Source: Modestobacter italicus (GTDB lineage: Bacteria; Actinomycetota; Actinomycetes; Mycobacteriales; Geodermatophilaceae). Taken from it: a DNA stretch of 64,000 nucleotides. The notes beneath the pieces were generated by a model. That model was given only the letters and a program-made list of their open reading frames with translations. It did not search any database and was not told the origin of the DNA. Location: assembly GCF_019799965.1 (NCBI RefSeq), contig NZ_JABGCJ010000001.1:124001-188000 (forward strand). Direction: 5' to 3'. Position numbers and translations under genes: made by a program. Positions 47,228 through 56,386 of the stretch are shown here, one piece after another (position 1 is the first letter of the stretch; every line of letters begins with the position of its first letter).

Positions 47228-48061
47228 TCAGGCCAGCGCGGGGGTGGTCTGCCGCACCGGCCGGAGCCAGGTGAGCAGGAACCCGGCGACCAGCACGCCG
47301 GCGATGAGTGCGGAGAACCCGCCGGCGACCAAGGCCACCGGCAGCAGGCCCGCGCCGTCCGAGGTGACCCGGTCATCGAGGTCGATCGCCGCCCGCAGCA
47401 GGAGCGCACCCAGCGGCAGCAGCGCCAGCACGCTCGCCGCGCCGACCACCAGGTGCGCGGTCCAGGTGCGCTGCGCCTCGTCGACCGGCACGTCGGCCCC
47501 CTCGGCCGGCAGCGGGCGCAGCAGCACCCGGGCCAGCGCGAGCTCGGCCAGCACCCAGCCCCCCAGCGGCACCGCCAGCGCGGTGACGGTGAGCGCCCTG
47601 CCCAGCTCGTCGGAGAGCCACACGCTGCTCAGCACGACACCGACGACGGCTGCCCGCATCGTCCACAGCAACCCCAGGGAGATCTGCTCACCGCGCCGGG
47701 GCCGGCGGGCCGGACTCGACAGCGCCCAGCGCGCCCGCGGCCGGGTGACCTCGGCCAGCAGCACGCCGGCGAGCAGACCCGTGGCCAGCGCCGGGACCCA
47801 CAGGAACACCGACGCCTCGGCGAAGAGCACCACCGTGGTGATCACGGCGGCCACCCCCGCCAGCAGGCCCAGCCGGCGCAGCCGGCGCCCGTGCACGGCC
47901 TGCCGGTCCAGGTGCGCCGTCGCCGACGGGCTGACCGGCACGAACTCGACGCCGGCGGCAGCAGCGCCCCGGCGCGCCGAGGCGTGCGACCAGCCCCGGG
48001 CCAGCAGCCCGGCAGGGGCCATGAGGGCGATGAAGAGCACGACGGCGATGAGGCGGCCCAC
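47228..48061 (-). CDS. Multi-pass membrane protein of unknown function
   Basis: A 277-residue protein with seven or so hydrophobic helices: the start (LIAVVLFIALMAPAGLLARG), then about 62-95, 130-155, 165-185, 205-230 and 248-270. No catalytic motif or known family is recognised. GTG at 48061 with GGGGGC just before is the likely start, because it puts the first helix at the N-terminus; the open frame continues upstream into the tatD region as a shadow. It is 50 nt downstream of tatD, same strand. Confidence 0.7.
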   Translation of the reverse strand: MGRLIAVVLFIALMAPAGLLARGWSHASARRGAAAAGVEFVPVSPSATAHLDRQAVHGRRLRRLGLLAGVAAVITTVVLFAEASVFLWVPALATGLLAGVLLAEVTRPRARWALSSPARRPRRGEQISLGLLWTMRAAVVGVVLSSVWLSDELGRALTVTALAVPLGGWVLAELALARVLLRPLPAEGADVPVDEAQRTWTAHLVVGAASVLALLPLGALLLRAAIDLDDRVTSDGAGLLPVALVAGGFSALIAGVLVAGFLLTWLRPVRQTTPALA

Positions 48062-48111
48062 GCCCCCAGTGTGCCCCGGATCGGCGTGGAGGTGGCGCCC
48101 TCCCGCTGCTA

Positions 48112-48993
48112 CTACGGACTCTCCGGCTCCCAGCGCCCGAACACCCGCTCGGCGGTGGCGGTCAGGGCGCCGCACAGCTGCTCCAGCGGGACGCCGGTGA
48201 CCTCGGCGAGCGCCCGCACCGTGTGCGGCACCAGGCGGGCGGAGTTCGGCCGGCCGCGCAACGGCGCCGGGGTGAGGAAGGGCGCGTCGGTCTCCACCAG
48301 CAGCTGGTCCAGCGGGGTCAGCGCCGCCGCCTCCCGCAGGTACCCGGCGTTGCCGAAGGTCAGCGTGCCGGCGAAGGACAGCACGTACCCCCGCTCGATG
48401 CACGCCCGGGCGAACCCGGCGTCCCCGGAGAAGCAGTGCAGCACCGTCTGCTCGGGCGCGCCCTCGTCCTCGAGCACCCGGAGCACGTGCTCGTGCGCGT
48501 CCCGGTCGTGGATGACCAGCGCGATCCCGTGCCGCTTCGCGATGTCGATGTGGGCGCGGAAGGACGCCTCCTGGGCGGCCCAGCCGTCCTCCCCGGTGCG
48601 GAACCGGTCCAGCCCGGTCTCCCCCACCGCCCGTACCCGCGGCTGCGCGGCGAGCCGGTCGATCTCCGCCAACGCCTGCTCGGTCGCCGCACCCGCGCCG
48701 GCCTCGTTGGGGTGCAGGGCCACCGCGGCCAGCACGTTCGGGTGCCGGGCGGCGAGCTCGGCCGACCAGCGGGAGGAGGCGACGTCCACCCCGACCTGGA
48801 CCAGCCGTGGCACCCCCACCGCGACGGCGGCTGCGATCGCCTCGTCGACCTCGTCCTCGGTCGGCGTGCGGTCCTCCCCGCCGACCGCGATGTCGAAGTG
48901 GGTGTGGCTGTCCACCGCCGGCGCTGGCAGCGGCTCCGGCGACGGCGGCGGCTCGCCCCGCCGGTTCGCCCGCGAGGACGCCGACCGGCTCAC
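48112..48993 (-). CDS. tatD: TatD-family metal-dependent hydrolase (3'-exonuclease type)
   Basis: A 293-residue TIM-barrel hydrolase. Metal ligands are visible in VDSHTHFD (HxH), GETGLD (Glu), HCFSG (His) and VETDAPFL (Asp). TatD proteins act as 3'-5' DNA exonucleases or deoxyribonucleases, and the mycobacterial homologue (Rv1008) also lies between metG and rpfB. GTG at 48993 is taken as start; the upstream open frame crosses two palindromes and is unlikely coding. An N-terminal Ser/Arg/Pro-rich tail of about 25 residues precedes the barrel. Confidence 0.93.
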   Translation of the reverse strand: MSRSASSRANRRGEPPPSPEPLPAPAVDSHTHFDIAVGGEDRTPTEDEVDEAIAAAVAVGVPRLVQVGVDVASSRWSAELAARHPNVLAAVALHPNEAGAGAATEQALAEIDRLAAQPRVRAVGETGLDRFRTGEDGWAAQEASFRAHIDIAKRHGIALVIHDRDAHEHVLRVLEDEGAPEQTVLHCFSGDAGFARACIERGYVLSFAGTLTFGNAGYLREAAALTPLDQLLVETDAPFLTPAPLRGRPNSARLVPHTVRALAEVTGVPLEQLCGALTATAERVFGRWEPESP

Positions 48994-48998
48994 CGCGC

Positions 48999-49020
48999 GG
49001 CCATGTCGGCCACCATGGCC
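48999..49020. repeat. 22-nt palindrome (GGCCATGT... type), copy 2
   Basis: GGCCATG and CATGGCC bracket an 8-nt centre TCGGCCAC. It lies 5 nt upstream of the tatD start. It is the second of three related elements in the window. Confidence 0.6.
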
Positions 49021-49052
49021 GGTCCGGCGGGACACGACCGTCCGGCCCCCGC

Positions 49053-49074
49053 GGCCATGTTGGTCAACATGGCC
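49053..49074. repeat. 22-nt palindrome (GGCCATGT... type), copy 3
   Basis: GGCCATGTT pairs perfectly with AACATGGCC around a GGTC loop (9-bp stem). It lies 10 nt beyond the metG stop, a place where a transcript-end hairpin is expected. Confidence 0.65.
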
Positions 49075-49084
49075 GTCACGGGGG

Positions 49085-50905
49085 TCACGCCTCGCCGTCC
49101 GTGCCGCTGGTGCCCTTCTCCTCCAGGCGGGCCAGCTCCTCGGCGACGATGGAGTCGTCGAGCTTGGTGAACACCGGCTTCGGCGGGGCCAGCGGCGTAC
49201 CGGACGGCGGCAGCGGCGTGGACGCCCAGACGGCCTGCCCCTCACCGTAGGGCCCGGTGATGATCGGGTACGGCGAGCCGTCGTCCAGGTCCTCGGTCTC
49301 GACCACCTGGGGGGCCACCGACCAGACGCCGGTGCCGCCGAGCAGCTCGTGCACCTGCTGCGAGGAGTGCGGCAGGAACGGCGTCAGCAGGGCGTTGCAG
49401 TCCTTGATCGCCTGCAGCGCGGTGTGCAGCACGGTGTCCCGGCGGGCCGGGTCCTCCTTGAGCTTCCACGGCGCCTGGTCCGACAGGTACTTGTTCGCCT
49501 CACCGACGACCCGCATCGCCTCGGTCGCCGCGGCCTTCTGCCGGTTGCGCCCGAGCAGGTCGCCGACCGGCGCGAAGGCCCCCGACGTGGTGGCCAGCAG
49601 CGCCCGGTCGGCCTCGGTGAGCTCGCCCGCGGTCGGGACGGCGCCGACGTTCTTCGCCGCCATCGACACGGTGCGGTTGACCAGGTTGCCCCAGCCGGCG
49701 ACGAGCTCGTCGTTGTTGCGGCGCAGGAACTCCGCCCAGGTGAAGTCGGTGTCCTGGTTCTCCGGGCCGGCCACGGCGATGAAGTAGCGCAGCGCGTCGG
49801 CGTCGTACCGGGCGAGGAAGTCGCGCACGTAGATCACCACGTTGCGCGAGGAGGAGAACTTGCGCCCCTCCATGGTCAGGAACTCGCTGGAGACCACCTC
49901 GGTGGGCAGGTTCAGCGCCCCGTAGGAGCCCGGCGTCCCGCCCTTGTCGCCCGCGCCGTTGTAGCCGAGCAGCTGGGCCGGCCAGATCTCGGAGTGGAAG
50001 ACGATGTTGTCCTTGCCCATGAAGTAGTAGGCGTCGGCGTCCGGCGACTGCCACCACTGCCGCCAGGCCTCCGGGTCACCGGAGCGGCGGGCCCACTCGA
50101 TGGACGCCGACAGGTAGCCCACCACGGCGTCGAACCACACGTAGATCCGCTTGTCGTTGCGGTCGCGCCAGCCGTCCAGCGGCACCGGCACGCCCCAGTC
50201 GATGTCCCGGGTGTAGCTGCGCGGCTTGAGGTCCTCCAGCAGGTTGACGCTGAAGTTCAGCACGTTGGGCCGCCAGCTCTTGCGGGTCGCCAGCCAGTCG
50301 CCCAGCGCCCGGGTGAAGGCGGGCAGGTCGAGGAAGTAGTGCTCGCTCTCGACGAACTTCGGGGTCTCGCCGTTGATCCGGCTCACCGGGTTGACCAGGT
50401 CGGTCGGGTCGAGCTGGTTGCCGCAGTTGTCGCACTGGTCACCACGCGCGCCGTCGTAGCCGCAGATCGGGCAGGTGCCCTCGATGTAGCGGTCGGGCAG
50501 CGTGCGCCCGGTCGACGGGCTGATCGCGCCAAGGGTGGTCTGCGGGAAGACGTAGCCGTTCTTCAGCAGCCCCAGGAAGATCTCCTGGCTCACCGCGCGG
50601 TGGTTGGCCGTCGTCGTCCGGGTGAAGAGGTCGTAGCTCAGCCCCAGGCTGGCCAGGTCGTTCACGATGACCCGGTTGTTGCGGTCGGCGATCTGCCGCG
50701 GGGTGATCCCCTCGGCGTCGGCGGCGACCGTGATCGGCGTCCCGTGCTCGTCGGTGCCGCTCACCATCAGCACCTGGTCGCCGCTCATCCGGTGGAACCG
50801 GCTGAAGACGTCGGAGGGGACGCCGAACCCGGATACGTGGCCGATGTGCCGCGGGCCGTTGGCGTAGGGCCACGCGACGGCGGTGAGGATGTGCCGATCT
50901 GTCAC
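49085..50905 (-). CDS. metG: Methionyl-tRNA synthetase
   Basis: A 606-residue class I aminoacyl-tRNA synthetase. The HIGH-equivalent is NGPRHIGHV near residue 16, the zinc-knuckle region [18 protein letters not shown] lies at about 145-165, and the KMSKS loop appears as [10 protein letters not shown]. The C-terminal anticodon-binding helices end in a short acidic tail; no EMAP/Trbp111 dimerisation domain is present. GTG start at 50905. Position next to tatD and rpfB matches mycobacteria (Rv1007c-Rv1009). Confidence 0.96.
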   Translation of the reverse strand: MTDRHILTAVAWPYANGPRHIGHVSGFGVPSDVFSRFHRMSGDQVLMVSGTDEHGTPITVAADAEGITPRQIADRNNRVIVNDLASLGLSYDLFTRTTTANHRAVSQEIFLGLLKNGYVFPQTTLGAISPSTGRTLPDRYIEGTCPICGYDGARGDQCDNCGNQLDPTDLVNPVSRINGETPKFVESEHYFLDLPAFTRALGDWLATRKSWRPNVLNFSVNLLEDLKPRSYTRDIDWGVPVPLDGWRDRNDKRIYVWFDAVVGYLSASIEWARRSGDPEAWRQWWQSPDADAYYFMGKDNIVFHSEIWPAQLLGYNGAGDKGGTPGSYGALNLPTEVVSSEFLTMEGRKFSSSRNVVIYVRDFLARYDADALRYFIAVAGPENQDTDFTWAEFLRRNNDELVAGWGNLVNRTVSMAAKNVGAVPTAGELTEADRALLATTSGAFAPVGDLLGRNRQKAAATEAMRVVGEANKYLSDQAPWKLKEDPARRDTVLHTALQAIKDCNALLTPFLPHSSQQVHELLGGTGVWSVAPQVVETEDLDDGSPYPIITGPYGEGQAVWASTPLPPSGTPLAPPKPVFTKLDDSIVAEELARLEEKGTSGTDGEA

Positions 50906-50953
50906 GGCCTGAGGGTAGTGACCTGCGTCCAGCCAGTTCGCCGCCGCACCGGC

Positions 50954-51613
50954 TCAGGGCGCCTCGGTGACGGCGACGGTGCTCGGGGAGGCCGCCGGGT
51001 CGGCCGGGGCGCCGAGCACCGCGGTCCCGGTGAGCGCCAGTCCGATGCAGGCCACGGTGACACCGCGGAGCGCGCGGTGGCGCACCACCGGCGCGGAGCG
51101 CGCCGTGCGCGGCCGGCCGCCGGCCCGCACCCACTCCCCTGCCGACGGCGCGCCGGCCAGCAGCAGCTTGCCGGTGGGGACGGCGAGGGCGAGCAGCGCC
51201 AGCGCCGGCACCGGCAGCGCCCCGAGCGGACCGACCGCGACCAGCCAGACGCCGTCGGCGCCGAGCAGCCCCGCGACCACCAGGACGGCGAGCAGGACGA
51301 TCTCCCCGCAGGCGAGCGCCACCAGCAGGCGCCGGCCGGCCCCGTCGACCAGGCTCGCGCCCCCGCCGGCGGCGAGCACGACCCAGCCGGCGAGCAGCAG
51401 CAGGGTGCCCGCCACCAGCGCCCCGGACGGGCGGGCGCCCACCCCGAAGACGCCGTCCAGGCCGGTCAGCCCGATCGCCAGCAGCCCGACGGACTCGAGG
51501 ACGGCGAGCAGCCCGGCCGCCGCGACCGTCACCGGCATCCGCCGGGGACGCACGTCCGCGGGCTGCGGCGCGACGGAGGCGGTGCGGACGTCGTCGAGGA
51601 CGGCGGTGGGCAC
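50954..51613 (-). CDS. Multi-pass membrane protein of unknown function
   Basis: A 219-residue protein with about five hydrophobic helices and a basic cytoplasmic stretch (GGRPRTARSAPVVRHRALRG) before the last helix. I cannot place it in a family. The start is decided by CAGGAG 5 nt before the GTG at 51613; an in-frame GTG 30 nt upstream has no such signal. It is divergent from corA, and the spacer holds a 17-bp inverted repeat. Confidence 0.65.
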   Translation of the reverse strand: MPTAVLDDVRTASVAPQPADVRPRRMPVTVAAAGLLAVLESVGLLAIGLTGLDGVFGVGARPSGALVAGTLLLLAGWVVLAAGGGASLVDGAGRRLLVALACGEIVLLAVLVVAGLLGADGVWLVAVGPLGALPVPALALLALAVPTGKLLLAGAPSAGEWVRAGGRPRTARSAPVVRHRALRGVTVACIGLALTGTAVLGAPADPAASPSTVAVTEAP

Positions 51614-51667
51614 GGTGTTCTCCTGACCGATGACGGGTGTCACCGATCAGGTCGGGTCGCCGGCCGC

Positions 51668-51710
51668 TCCCCCGCAGGGGTGAGCGGGCGGGCCTCACCC
51701 CTGCGGGGGA
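51668..51710. repeat. 17-bp perfect inverted repeat in the divergent spacer before corA
   Basis: TCCCCCGCAGGGGTGAG at 51668-51684 pairs exactly with CTCACCCCTGCGGGGGA at 51694-51710, with a 9-nt G-rich centre. It lies between divergent start codons (51613 and 51851), so it is an operator candidate or an RNA leader hairpin rather than an ordinary terminator. Confidence 0.8.
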
Positions 51711-51850
51711 GACCGGGCCGAGGTGCGGGACGCCGTCCGACTGGTGATCATCTGGAGCGGGCAGCGTCGTTCGCCACCCGGCGGGCGCGTGCCGTGCACG
51801 GGCTCCCGGCCGGCGGGGATGCTGGACACCGACAGACCCGAGGAGGACCG

Positions 51851-52951
51851 GTGACCGACACCCGCAGCACCACCAGCCAGAACGCCCCCGCGGCCCTCCC
51901 ACAGACCCTGCGCCCGCGTCCGGCCGGCGTCCCGCGCGAGGTGACCCCGCCGAGGGACGGCGGCGACCCGGTGGTCGACTGCGCCGTCTACGTGCGCGGT
52001 GAGCGGCTGGACGTCGCCCCGCCCGAAGCGCTCCGGGTGGCCCGCGAGCAGGGCGGCTTCGTCTGGCTCGGCCTGTACGAGCCCTCCGAGGCCGAGCTCA
52101 CCGCGATCGGCGAGCACTACGGGCTGCACCCGCTGGCCGTCGAGGACGCCGTCTACGCCCACCAGCGCCCGAAGCTGGAGCGCTACGACGAGGCGTTGTT
52201 CATGGTGCTCAAGACCGCGCAGTACGTGGAGCACGAGCTGCTGACCTCGACCAGCGAGGTGGTGATCACCGGCGAGATCATGGTGTTCGTCGGCCCCGAC
52301 CACGTGATCACGGTCCGGCACGGCACGCACGGTGAGCTGGGCCAGCTGCGCACCCAGCTGGAGGGGCAGCCGGACCTGCTCTGCAACGGCCCGTCCGCCG
52401 TCCTCTACGCGATCGCCGACCACGTCGTCGACGACTTCCTCGAGGTCGCCAACGCCGTCGAGGAGGACGTCGAGGAGGTGGAGACCTCGGTCTTCAGCCC
52501 GGCCCGCACCGATGACAGCGGCCGCATCTACCAGCTCAAGCGGGAGCTGATGCAGCTGCGCCGGGCGGTGCTGCCACTGGAACTGCCGCTGTCCACCCTG
52601 GTCGACCGGCCGAACGACCTGGTGCCCGAGGCGATGCGGTCCTACTTCCGGGACGTGCAGGACCACGCCCTGCGGGTGCGTGACCAGGTCACCGGCCTCG
52701 ACGAGCTGCTCACCTCGATCCTGCAGGCGTCGCTGGCCCGCACCTCGCTGGCCGACAACGAGGACATGCGCAAGATCAGCGCCTGGGCGGGCATCATCGC
52801 GCTGCCCACCGCCATCGCCGGGATCTACGGGATGAACTTCGAGTTCATGCCCGAGCTGGACGAGCGCTGGGGCTACCCCGCCGCGCTGCTGGTGATGCTG
52901 CTCGCCTGCCTGGCCCTGCACCGCGGCTTCAAGCGCACCGGCTGGCTCTGA
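51851..52951 (+). CDS. corA: CorA-family magnesium/cobalt transporter
   Basis: A 366-residue CorA channel. The large cytoplasmic domain has the alternating helix-strand layout and an acidic willow region (FLEVANAVEEDVEEVETSVF). Two C-terminal transmembrane helices carry the YGMNFEFMPE signature with the GMN selectivity motif at about 327-329, and the basic tail FKRTGWL ends the protein. GTG at 51851 follows a perfect AGGAGG. Divergent from a membrane protein of unknown function. Confidence 0.94.
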   Translation: MTDTRSTTSQNAPAALPQTLRPRPAGVPREVTPPRDGGDPVVDCAVYVRGERLDVAPPEALRVAREQGGFVWLGLYEPSEAELTAIGEHYGLHPLAVEDAVYAHQRPKLERYDEALFMVLKTAQYVEHELLTSTSEVVITGEIMVFVGPDHVITVRHGTHGELGQLRTQLEGQPDLLCNGPSAVLYAIADHVVDDFLEVANAVEEDVEEVETSVFSPARTDDSGRIYQLKRELMQLRRAVLPLELPLSTLVDRPNDLVPEAMRSYFRDVQDHALRVRDQVTGLDELLTSILQASLARTSLADNEDMRKISAWAGIIALPTAIAGIYGMNFEFMPELDERWGYPAALLVMLLACLALHRGFKRTGWL

Positions 52952-52961
52952 CACCTCTGTT

Positions 52962-53032
52962 CCCTCCGCCGTTGTGCACGAGATGTCGGTCCACAGCTGA
53001 CTGATCGACAGCACGCGCACAACGGCGGAGGG
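52962..53032. repeat. 16-bp perfect inverted repeat with 39-nt spacer after corA
   Basis: CCCTCCGCCGTTGTGC at 52962-52977 pairs exactly with GCACAACGGCGGAGGG at 53017-53032. The central spacer can form smaller pairs (GTCCACAGC). It lies between the corA stop and the start of the decayed DUF559-type gene and may terminate corA or mark a repeat-bounded segment. Confidence 0.75.
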
Positions 53033-53080
53033 CTGTGGACGACGGACGTGGCGCGGGCTGTGGGGCGGCAGGGTGGTGGT

Positions 53081-53581
53081 GTGCTCGCCGTGCCCGACGA
53101 CCTCTGCCACGCCCCGTTCCTGGGCTCCGGGGCCGTCCGGGACGGCGCGCTGACGAGGGCACAGTTGCGCAGGCACTGTTGGAGGCGACTGTTCCCCGAC
53201 GTCTACGTCCACCGCGACGTCCCGGTCACGCACGAGCTGCGGGCGCTGGCTGCGGGTCGTCTGCTGCTGCCGGACGGCGTCGTCACCGGGGTGAGCGCGG
53301 CCGCGCTGCGGGGAGTCCCGCTCTGCTCGGCGCACGACGACGTGGAGATCACCCGCTGGCCGGGCGGTCATCCCATGTCGACTTCGGCTGGCCCGTACAG
53401 CGGGTCGCGCTGGAGTAGGGGGCTCTGGCACGCCGAACCAGGCCAGTTCGCCCGCGACCGGCAACGACTCAACGTGCTGACAGCCGCCGGCTGGCGCGTG
53501 CTCTTCGTGACGGCAGCCGACCTGCACCACCCGGAGCGACTGATCGCACGCATCGCCGCCGCACTCGGGGTCGTGCGCTGA
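53081..53581 (+). pseudogene. Decayed DUF559/AbiEi-like protein gene with internal deletion and frameshifts
   Basis: One open frame runs GTG 53081 (or 53090) to 53581, but its middle is not natural. The N-terminal part (VPDDLCHAPF...LTRAQLRRHCWRRLFPDVYVHRDVPVT) is a winged-helix AbiEi-like segment, and the C-terminal part (WHAEPGQFARDRQRLNVLTAAGWRVLFVTAADL) is a DUF559 endonuclease-like end. The expected block before it is found only in another frame at 53374-53415 (HVDFGWPVQRVALE), followed by a TAG. Typical family members are longer by well over 100 residues, so the gene has lost its centre and shifted frame twice. Confidence 0.7.
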
Positions 53582-53638
53582 CCGCTGGTCGGTTGCCCCA
53601 GAACCGACGTCCGGTGCACACCGCGACCAACGGCGGGG

Positions 53639-54478
53639 TCAGGTGGGCTTGGCGGCGACGACTGCGTCGTAGACCTGGCGTCTGGGGAGGCCGGTGCGGG
53701 CCATCACGGTGCGGATGGCCTCCTTGCGGTCGGCGCCGGCGGCCTCCTCGGCGGCGACCTCGGCGGCCAGCTCCGCCGCCGTCAGGCTCGCCGGGCCGGC
53801 CACCGCGCCGGCGACCACCAGGGTGATCTCCCCGCGCACCCCCTCAGCGGCCCACTCGGCCAGGGAGGCCAGCGACCCGCGGCGGACCTCCTCGTGGGTC
53901 TTGGTGAGCTCCCGGCAGACGGCCGCGGGCCGCTCCGGCCCGAAGGCACCCACGGCGTCGGTGAGGGCGTCGGCCAGCCGGTGCGGTGACTCGTAGAACA
54001 CCATCGTCCGCGGCTCGGCGGCCAGCGCGGTCAGCGCGGAGCGCCGCTCACCGCCCTTGCGGGGCAGGAACCCCTCGAAGGTGAACCGGTCGCACGGCAG
54101 CCCGGACACGGCCAGCGCGGTGACCACCGCGGAGGGCCCGGGCACCGAGGTCACCTCGATGCCGGCCTCGATCGCCGCCCGCACCAGCGTGTACCCGGGG
54201 TCGGAGACCGAGGGCATCCCGGCGTCGGTGATCAGCAGGACGGTGCGGCCCTCGCTCATCGCGGCCACCAGGCCGGGCAGGCGGGAGCGCTCCACCGTCT
54301 CGTGGAAGGTGACCACCTTGCCGGTGAGGGTGACCTCCAGGTCGTTGGCCAGCCGGTGCAGGCGGCGGGTGTCCTCCACCGCCAGGACGTCGGCATTGGC
54401 CATCGCCTGCCGCAGCCGCGGGCCGACGTCCCCCGGCTGCCCGAGCGGTGCACCACCCAGCACGAGTCGTCCGGTCAT
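53639..54478 (-). CDS. rsmI: 16S rRNA 2'-O-ribose methyltransferase RsmI
   Basis: A 279-residue tetrapyrrole-methylase-fold enzyme that methylates C1402 of 16S rRNA. VLAVEDTRRLHRL, LITDAGMPSVSDPGYTLVRAA, SVPGPSAVVTALAVSGL and FYESPHRL are classic RsmI blocks. The usual first motif ATPIGN is GGAPLGQPGD here, a modest departure in the SAM-binding loop. ATG at 54478. It is divergent from the PMT gene, the arrangement seen in mycobacteria (Rv1003-Rv1002c). Confidence 0.94.
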   Translation of the reverse strand: MTGRLVLGGAPLGQPGDVGPRLRQAMANADVLAVEDTRRLHRLANDLEVTLTGKVVTFHETVERSRLPGLVAAMSEGRTVLLITDAGMPSVSDPGYTLVRAAIEAGIEVTSVPGPSAVVTALAVSGLPCDRFTFEGFLPRKGGERRSALTALAAEPRTMVFYESPHRLADALTDAVGAFGPERPAAVCRELTKTHEEVRRGSLASLAEWAAEGVRGEITLVVAGAVAGPASLTAAELAAEVAAEEAAGADRKEAIRTVMARTGLPRRQVYDAVVAAKPT

Positions 54479-54582
54479 GCCATCGAGCCTGTCACGCCCG
54501 GTCCCCCAGGCCCCCGTGCAGGGGGCCGCCGCGAGCCTGCGAGCGGCGGGGAGCAGGGGGGCCTCTGACTACCCTGGCCGGC

Positions 54583-56106
54583 ATGGCGGTGCTGGTCCCG
54601 GAACGCACGGCGTCGGCTCCGGAGGCGACCGCGCACCGTCGCTTCCCCCCGCTGCCCCGGCCCCGCCGCCAGCCCACCCCGCAGCTGCCGTCGGACCGGA
54701 CGCTGGCCGCGGTGCTGACCGCGCTGCTCGGTCTGGCCACGCTGGTGACCCGACTGTGGGACATCAGCTACCCGGCCGACCTGGTCTTCGACGAGGCGTA
54801 CTACCCGCCGGAGGCCGCCGAGCTGCGGGAGCTGGGCTACGAGTACAACCGCGGCTACACCTTCATCGTCCACCCGCCGCTGGGCAAGTGGCTGATCGCG
54901 GTCGGTGAGCAGCTGTTCGGCTACGACTCCCTCGGCTGGCGGGTGCCCAGTGCCGTGGCCGGCACGATCGCCGTCGTCGTCCTCACCCGGCTGGCCCGGC
55001 GGCTGACCGGCTCCACGCTCCTCGGCCTGCTCGCCGGCCTGCTGCTCGCCCTCGACGGCTTCTCCTTCAGCCTCGGCCGGATCGGGCTGCTCGACGTCTT
55101 CCTGCAGGTCTTCGTCATCTCGGCGGTCGCCTGCCTGGTCGTCGACCGGGACTCCGTGCGCCAGCGGGTCCGGGACGGCGCCGACCGGGTCACCGCGACC
55201 GGCTTCCGGCTCGGCCCGCGGGGCTGGCGGATCGCCGCCGGTGTGCTCTTCGGCTGCGCCGGCGGGGTGAAGTGGAGCGGCGTCTACTTCCTCGCCGCGT
55301 TCGCCCTGCTCTCGCTGTGGTGGGACCGGTCGGCCTGGCGGGCGGCGGGGGTGCCCCGGCCCACCGCGGTGGCCCTGCGCCGCGGACTGCCCGGGGCGAC
55401 CTGGGCGCTGGCCGCCGTCCCGGTGCTGACCTACCTGGCCACCTTCGCCGGCTGGTTCCGCGGCGAGAACGCGCAGGGCCGGCACTGGGCCGACCAGCAC
55501 CCCGACACCGCCTTCGGCTTCGTCCCCGACGCGCTGCGCTCGCTGTGGCACATGCACGGCGAGTGGCTGGAGTTCCACAGCGGCCTGTCCTCGCCGCACC
55601 CGTGGGAGTCCAACCCGTGGTCGTGGCTGGTGTCCGGCCGGCCGATCCTGCTGTGGAACCCGCAGGGGCTCACCGACGCCGCGGGCGACCAGGTGGTGCG
55701 CTACATCCTGATGGTCGGGACGCCGACCCTGTGGTTCGCCTTCGCCCCGGCGATGCTGTGGCTGCTGTGGCGGATCGTCGCCCGCCGCGACCAGGCCGCC
55801 GTGGTCGCCGCCACCGGCATCGCCGCGGGGTGGCTCACCTGGTTCGTCAACCTCGACCGGACGATGTTCATCTTCTACATGGCCCCGGCCGTGCCGTTCT
55901 TCGTGCTGGCGGTCGTGCTCGTGCTGCAGGACGCGCTGGGACCGGCCACCGCCTCGGCGCTGCGCCGCAACGTCGGGCTCGGCGTGGTGTGCCTGTACGT
56001 CGCGGCCGTGGCGATGACCTTCGTCTTCTTCTACCCGGTGCTCACCGGGCAGCCGCTGTCGCACCCGGAGTGGCTGCAGCGGATGTGGTTCCCCTCCTGG
56101 TTCTGA
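54583..56106 (+). CDS. pmt: Protein O-mannosyltransferase (PMT/GT39 family)
   Basis: A 507-residue multi-pass membrane glycosyltransferase that mannosylates secreted proteins using polyprenyl-phosphate mannose. The catalytic acidic pair lies in PADLVFDEAYYPPEA (about 66-80) on the first extracytoplasmic loop, followed by IVHPPLGKWLI. About ten hydrophobic helices follow and the protein ends with the conserved-looking WLQRMWFPSWF. ATG at 54583; the longer open frame upstream overlaps rsmI and is not expected to be translated. The prenyl-phosphate mannose donor ties it to the isoprenoid genes elsewhere in the window. Confidence 0.93.
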   Translation: MAVLVPERTASAPEATAHRRFPPLPRPRRQPTPQLPSDRTLAAVLTALLGLATLVTRLWDISYPADLVFDEAYYPPEAAELRELGYEYNRGYTFIVHPPLGKWLIAVGEQLFGYDSLGWRVPSAVAGTIAVVVLTRLARRLTGSTLLGLLAGLLLALDGFSFSLGRIGLLDVFLQVFVISAVACLVVDRDSVRQRVRDGADRVTATGFRLGPRGWRIAAGVLFGCAGGVKWSGVYFLAAFALLSLWWDRSAWRAAGVPRPTAVALRRGLPGATWALAAVPVLTYLATFAGWFRGENAQGRHWADQHPDTAFGFVPDALRSLWHMHGEWLEFHSGLSSPHPWESNPWSWLVSGRPILLWNPQGLTDAAGDQVVRYILMVGTPTLWFAFAPAMLWLLWRIVARRDQAAVVAATGIAAGWLTWFVNLDRTMFIFYMAPAVPFFVLAVVLVLQDALGPATASALRRNVGLGVVCLYVAAVAMTFVFFYPVLTGQPLSHPEWLQRMWFPSWF

Positions 56107-56351
56107 CCGACGCACCCCCGGCACGACTGCGTGCTGCCGCCTCCAGCCAGCCCGCCGGCGGGACGCGCCCGGCTCGGTGACCGCGATGCCCGGAGCGGCT
56201 CACCCCCCGGCCGATGGCCAGGGGCGCGCCCGCCCGGGCCCCGGTCCACCGCCGTCGATCACGGTCGGGGAGGCAGCGTGGTCAGGCCGGGTGGACCATC
56301 CAGCCGGCTCGGGCGGGCGCGGTCAGGCCGGCCGGGAGACCCCGGACGTGC

Positions 56352-56381
56352 GTCAGGCCGGGCCCGAGGGCCCGGCCTGAC
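56352..56381. terminator. Hairpin between pmt and tRNA-Ala, with two further copies of its left arm nearby
   Basis: GTCAGGCCGGGCCC at 56352-56365 pairs with GGGCCCGGCCTGAC at 56368-56381 (13 bp with a 4-nt loop). The arm's first ten bases, GTCAGGCCGG, recur at 56281-56290 and 56322-56331. It is suited to terminate pmt from the left and the tRNA from the right. The rest of the gap 56107-56351 shows nothing else. Confidence 0.65.
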
Positions 56382-56386
56382 AAGGG

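Noticed and set aside
47159..51850. Very long plus-strand open frame ending in corA
   Set aside because: It runs antisense through tatD, metG and others with low-complexity sequence; corA itself starts at the GTG 51851 after a perfect AGGAGG.
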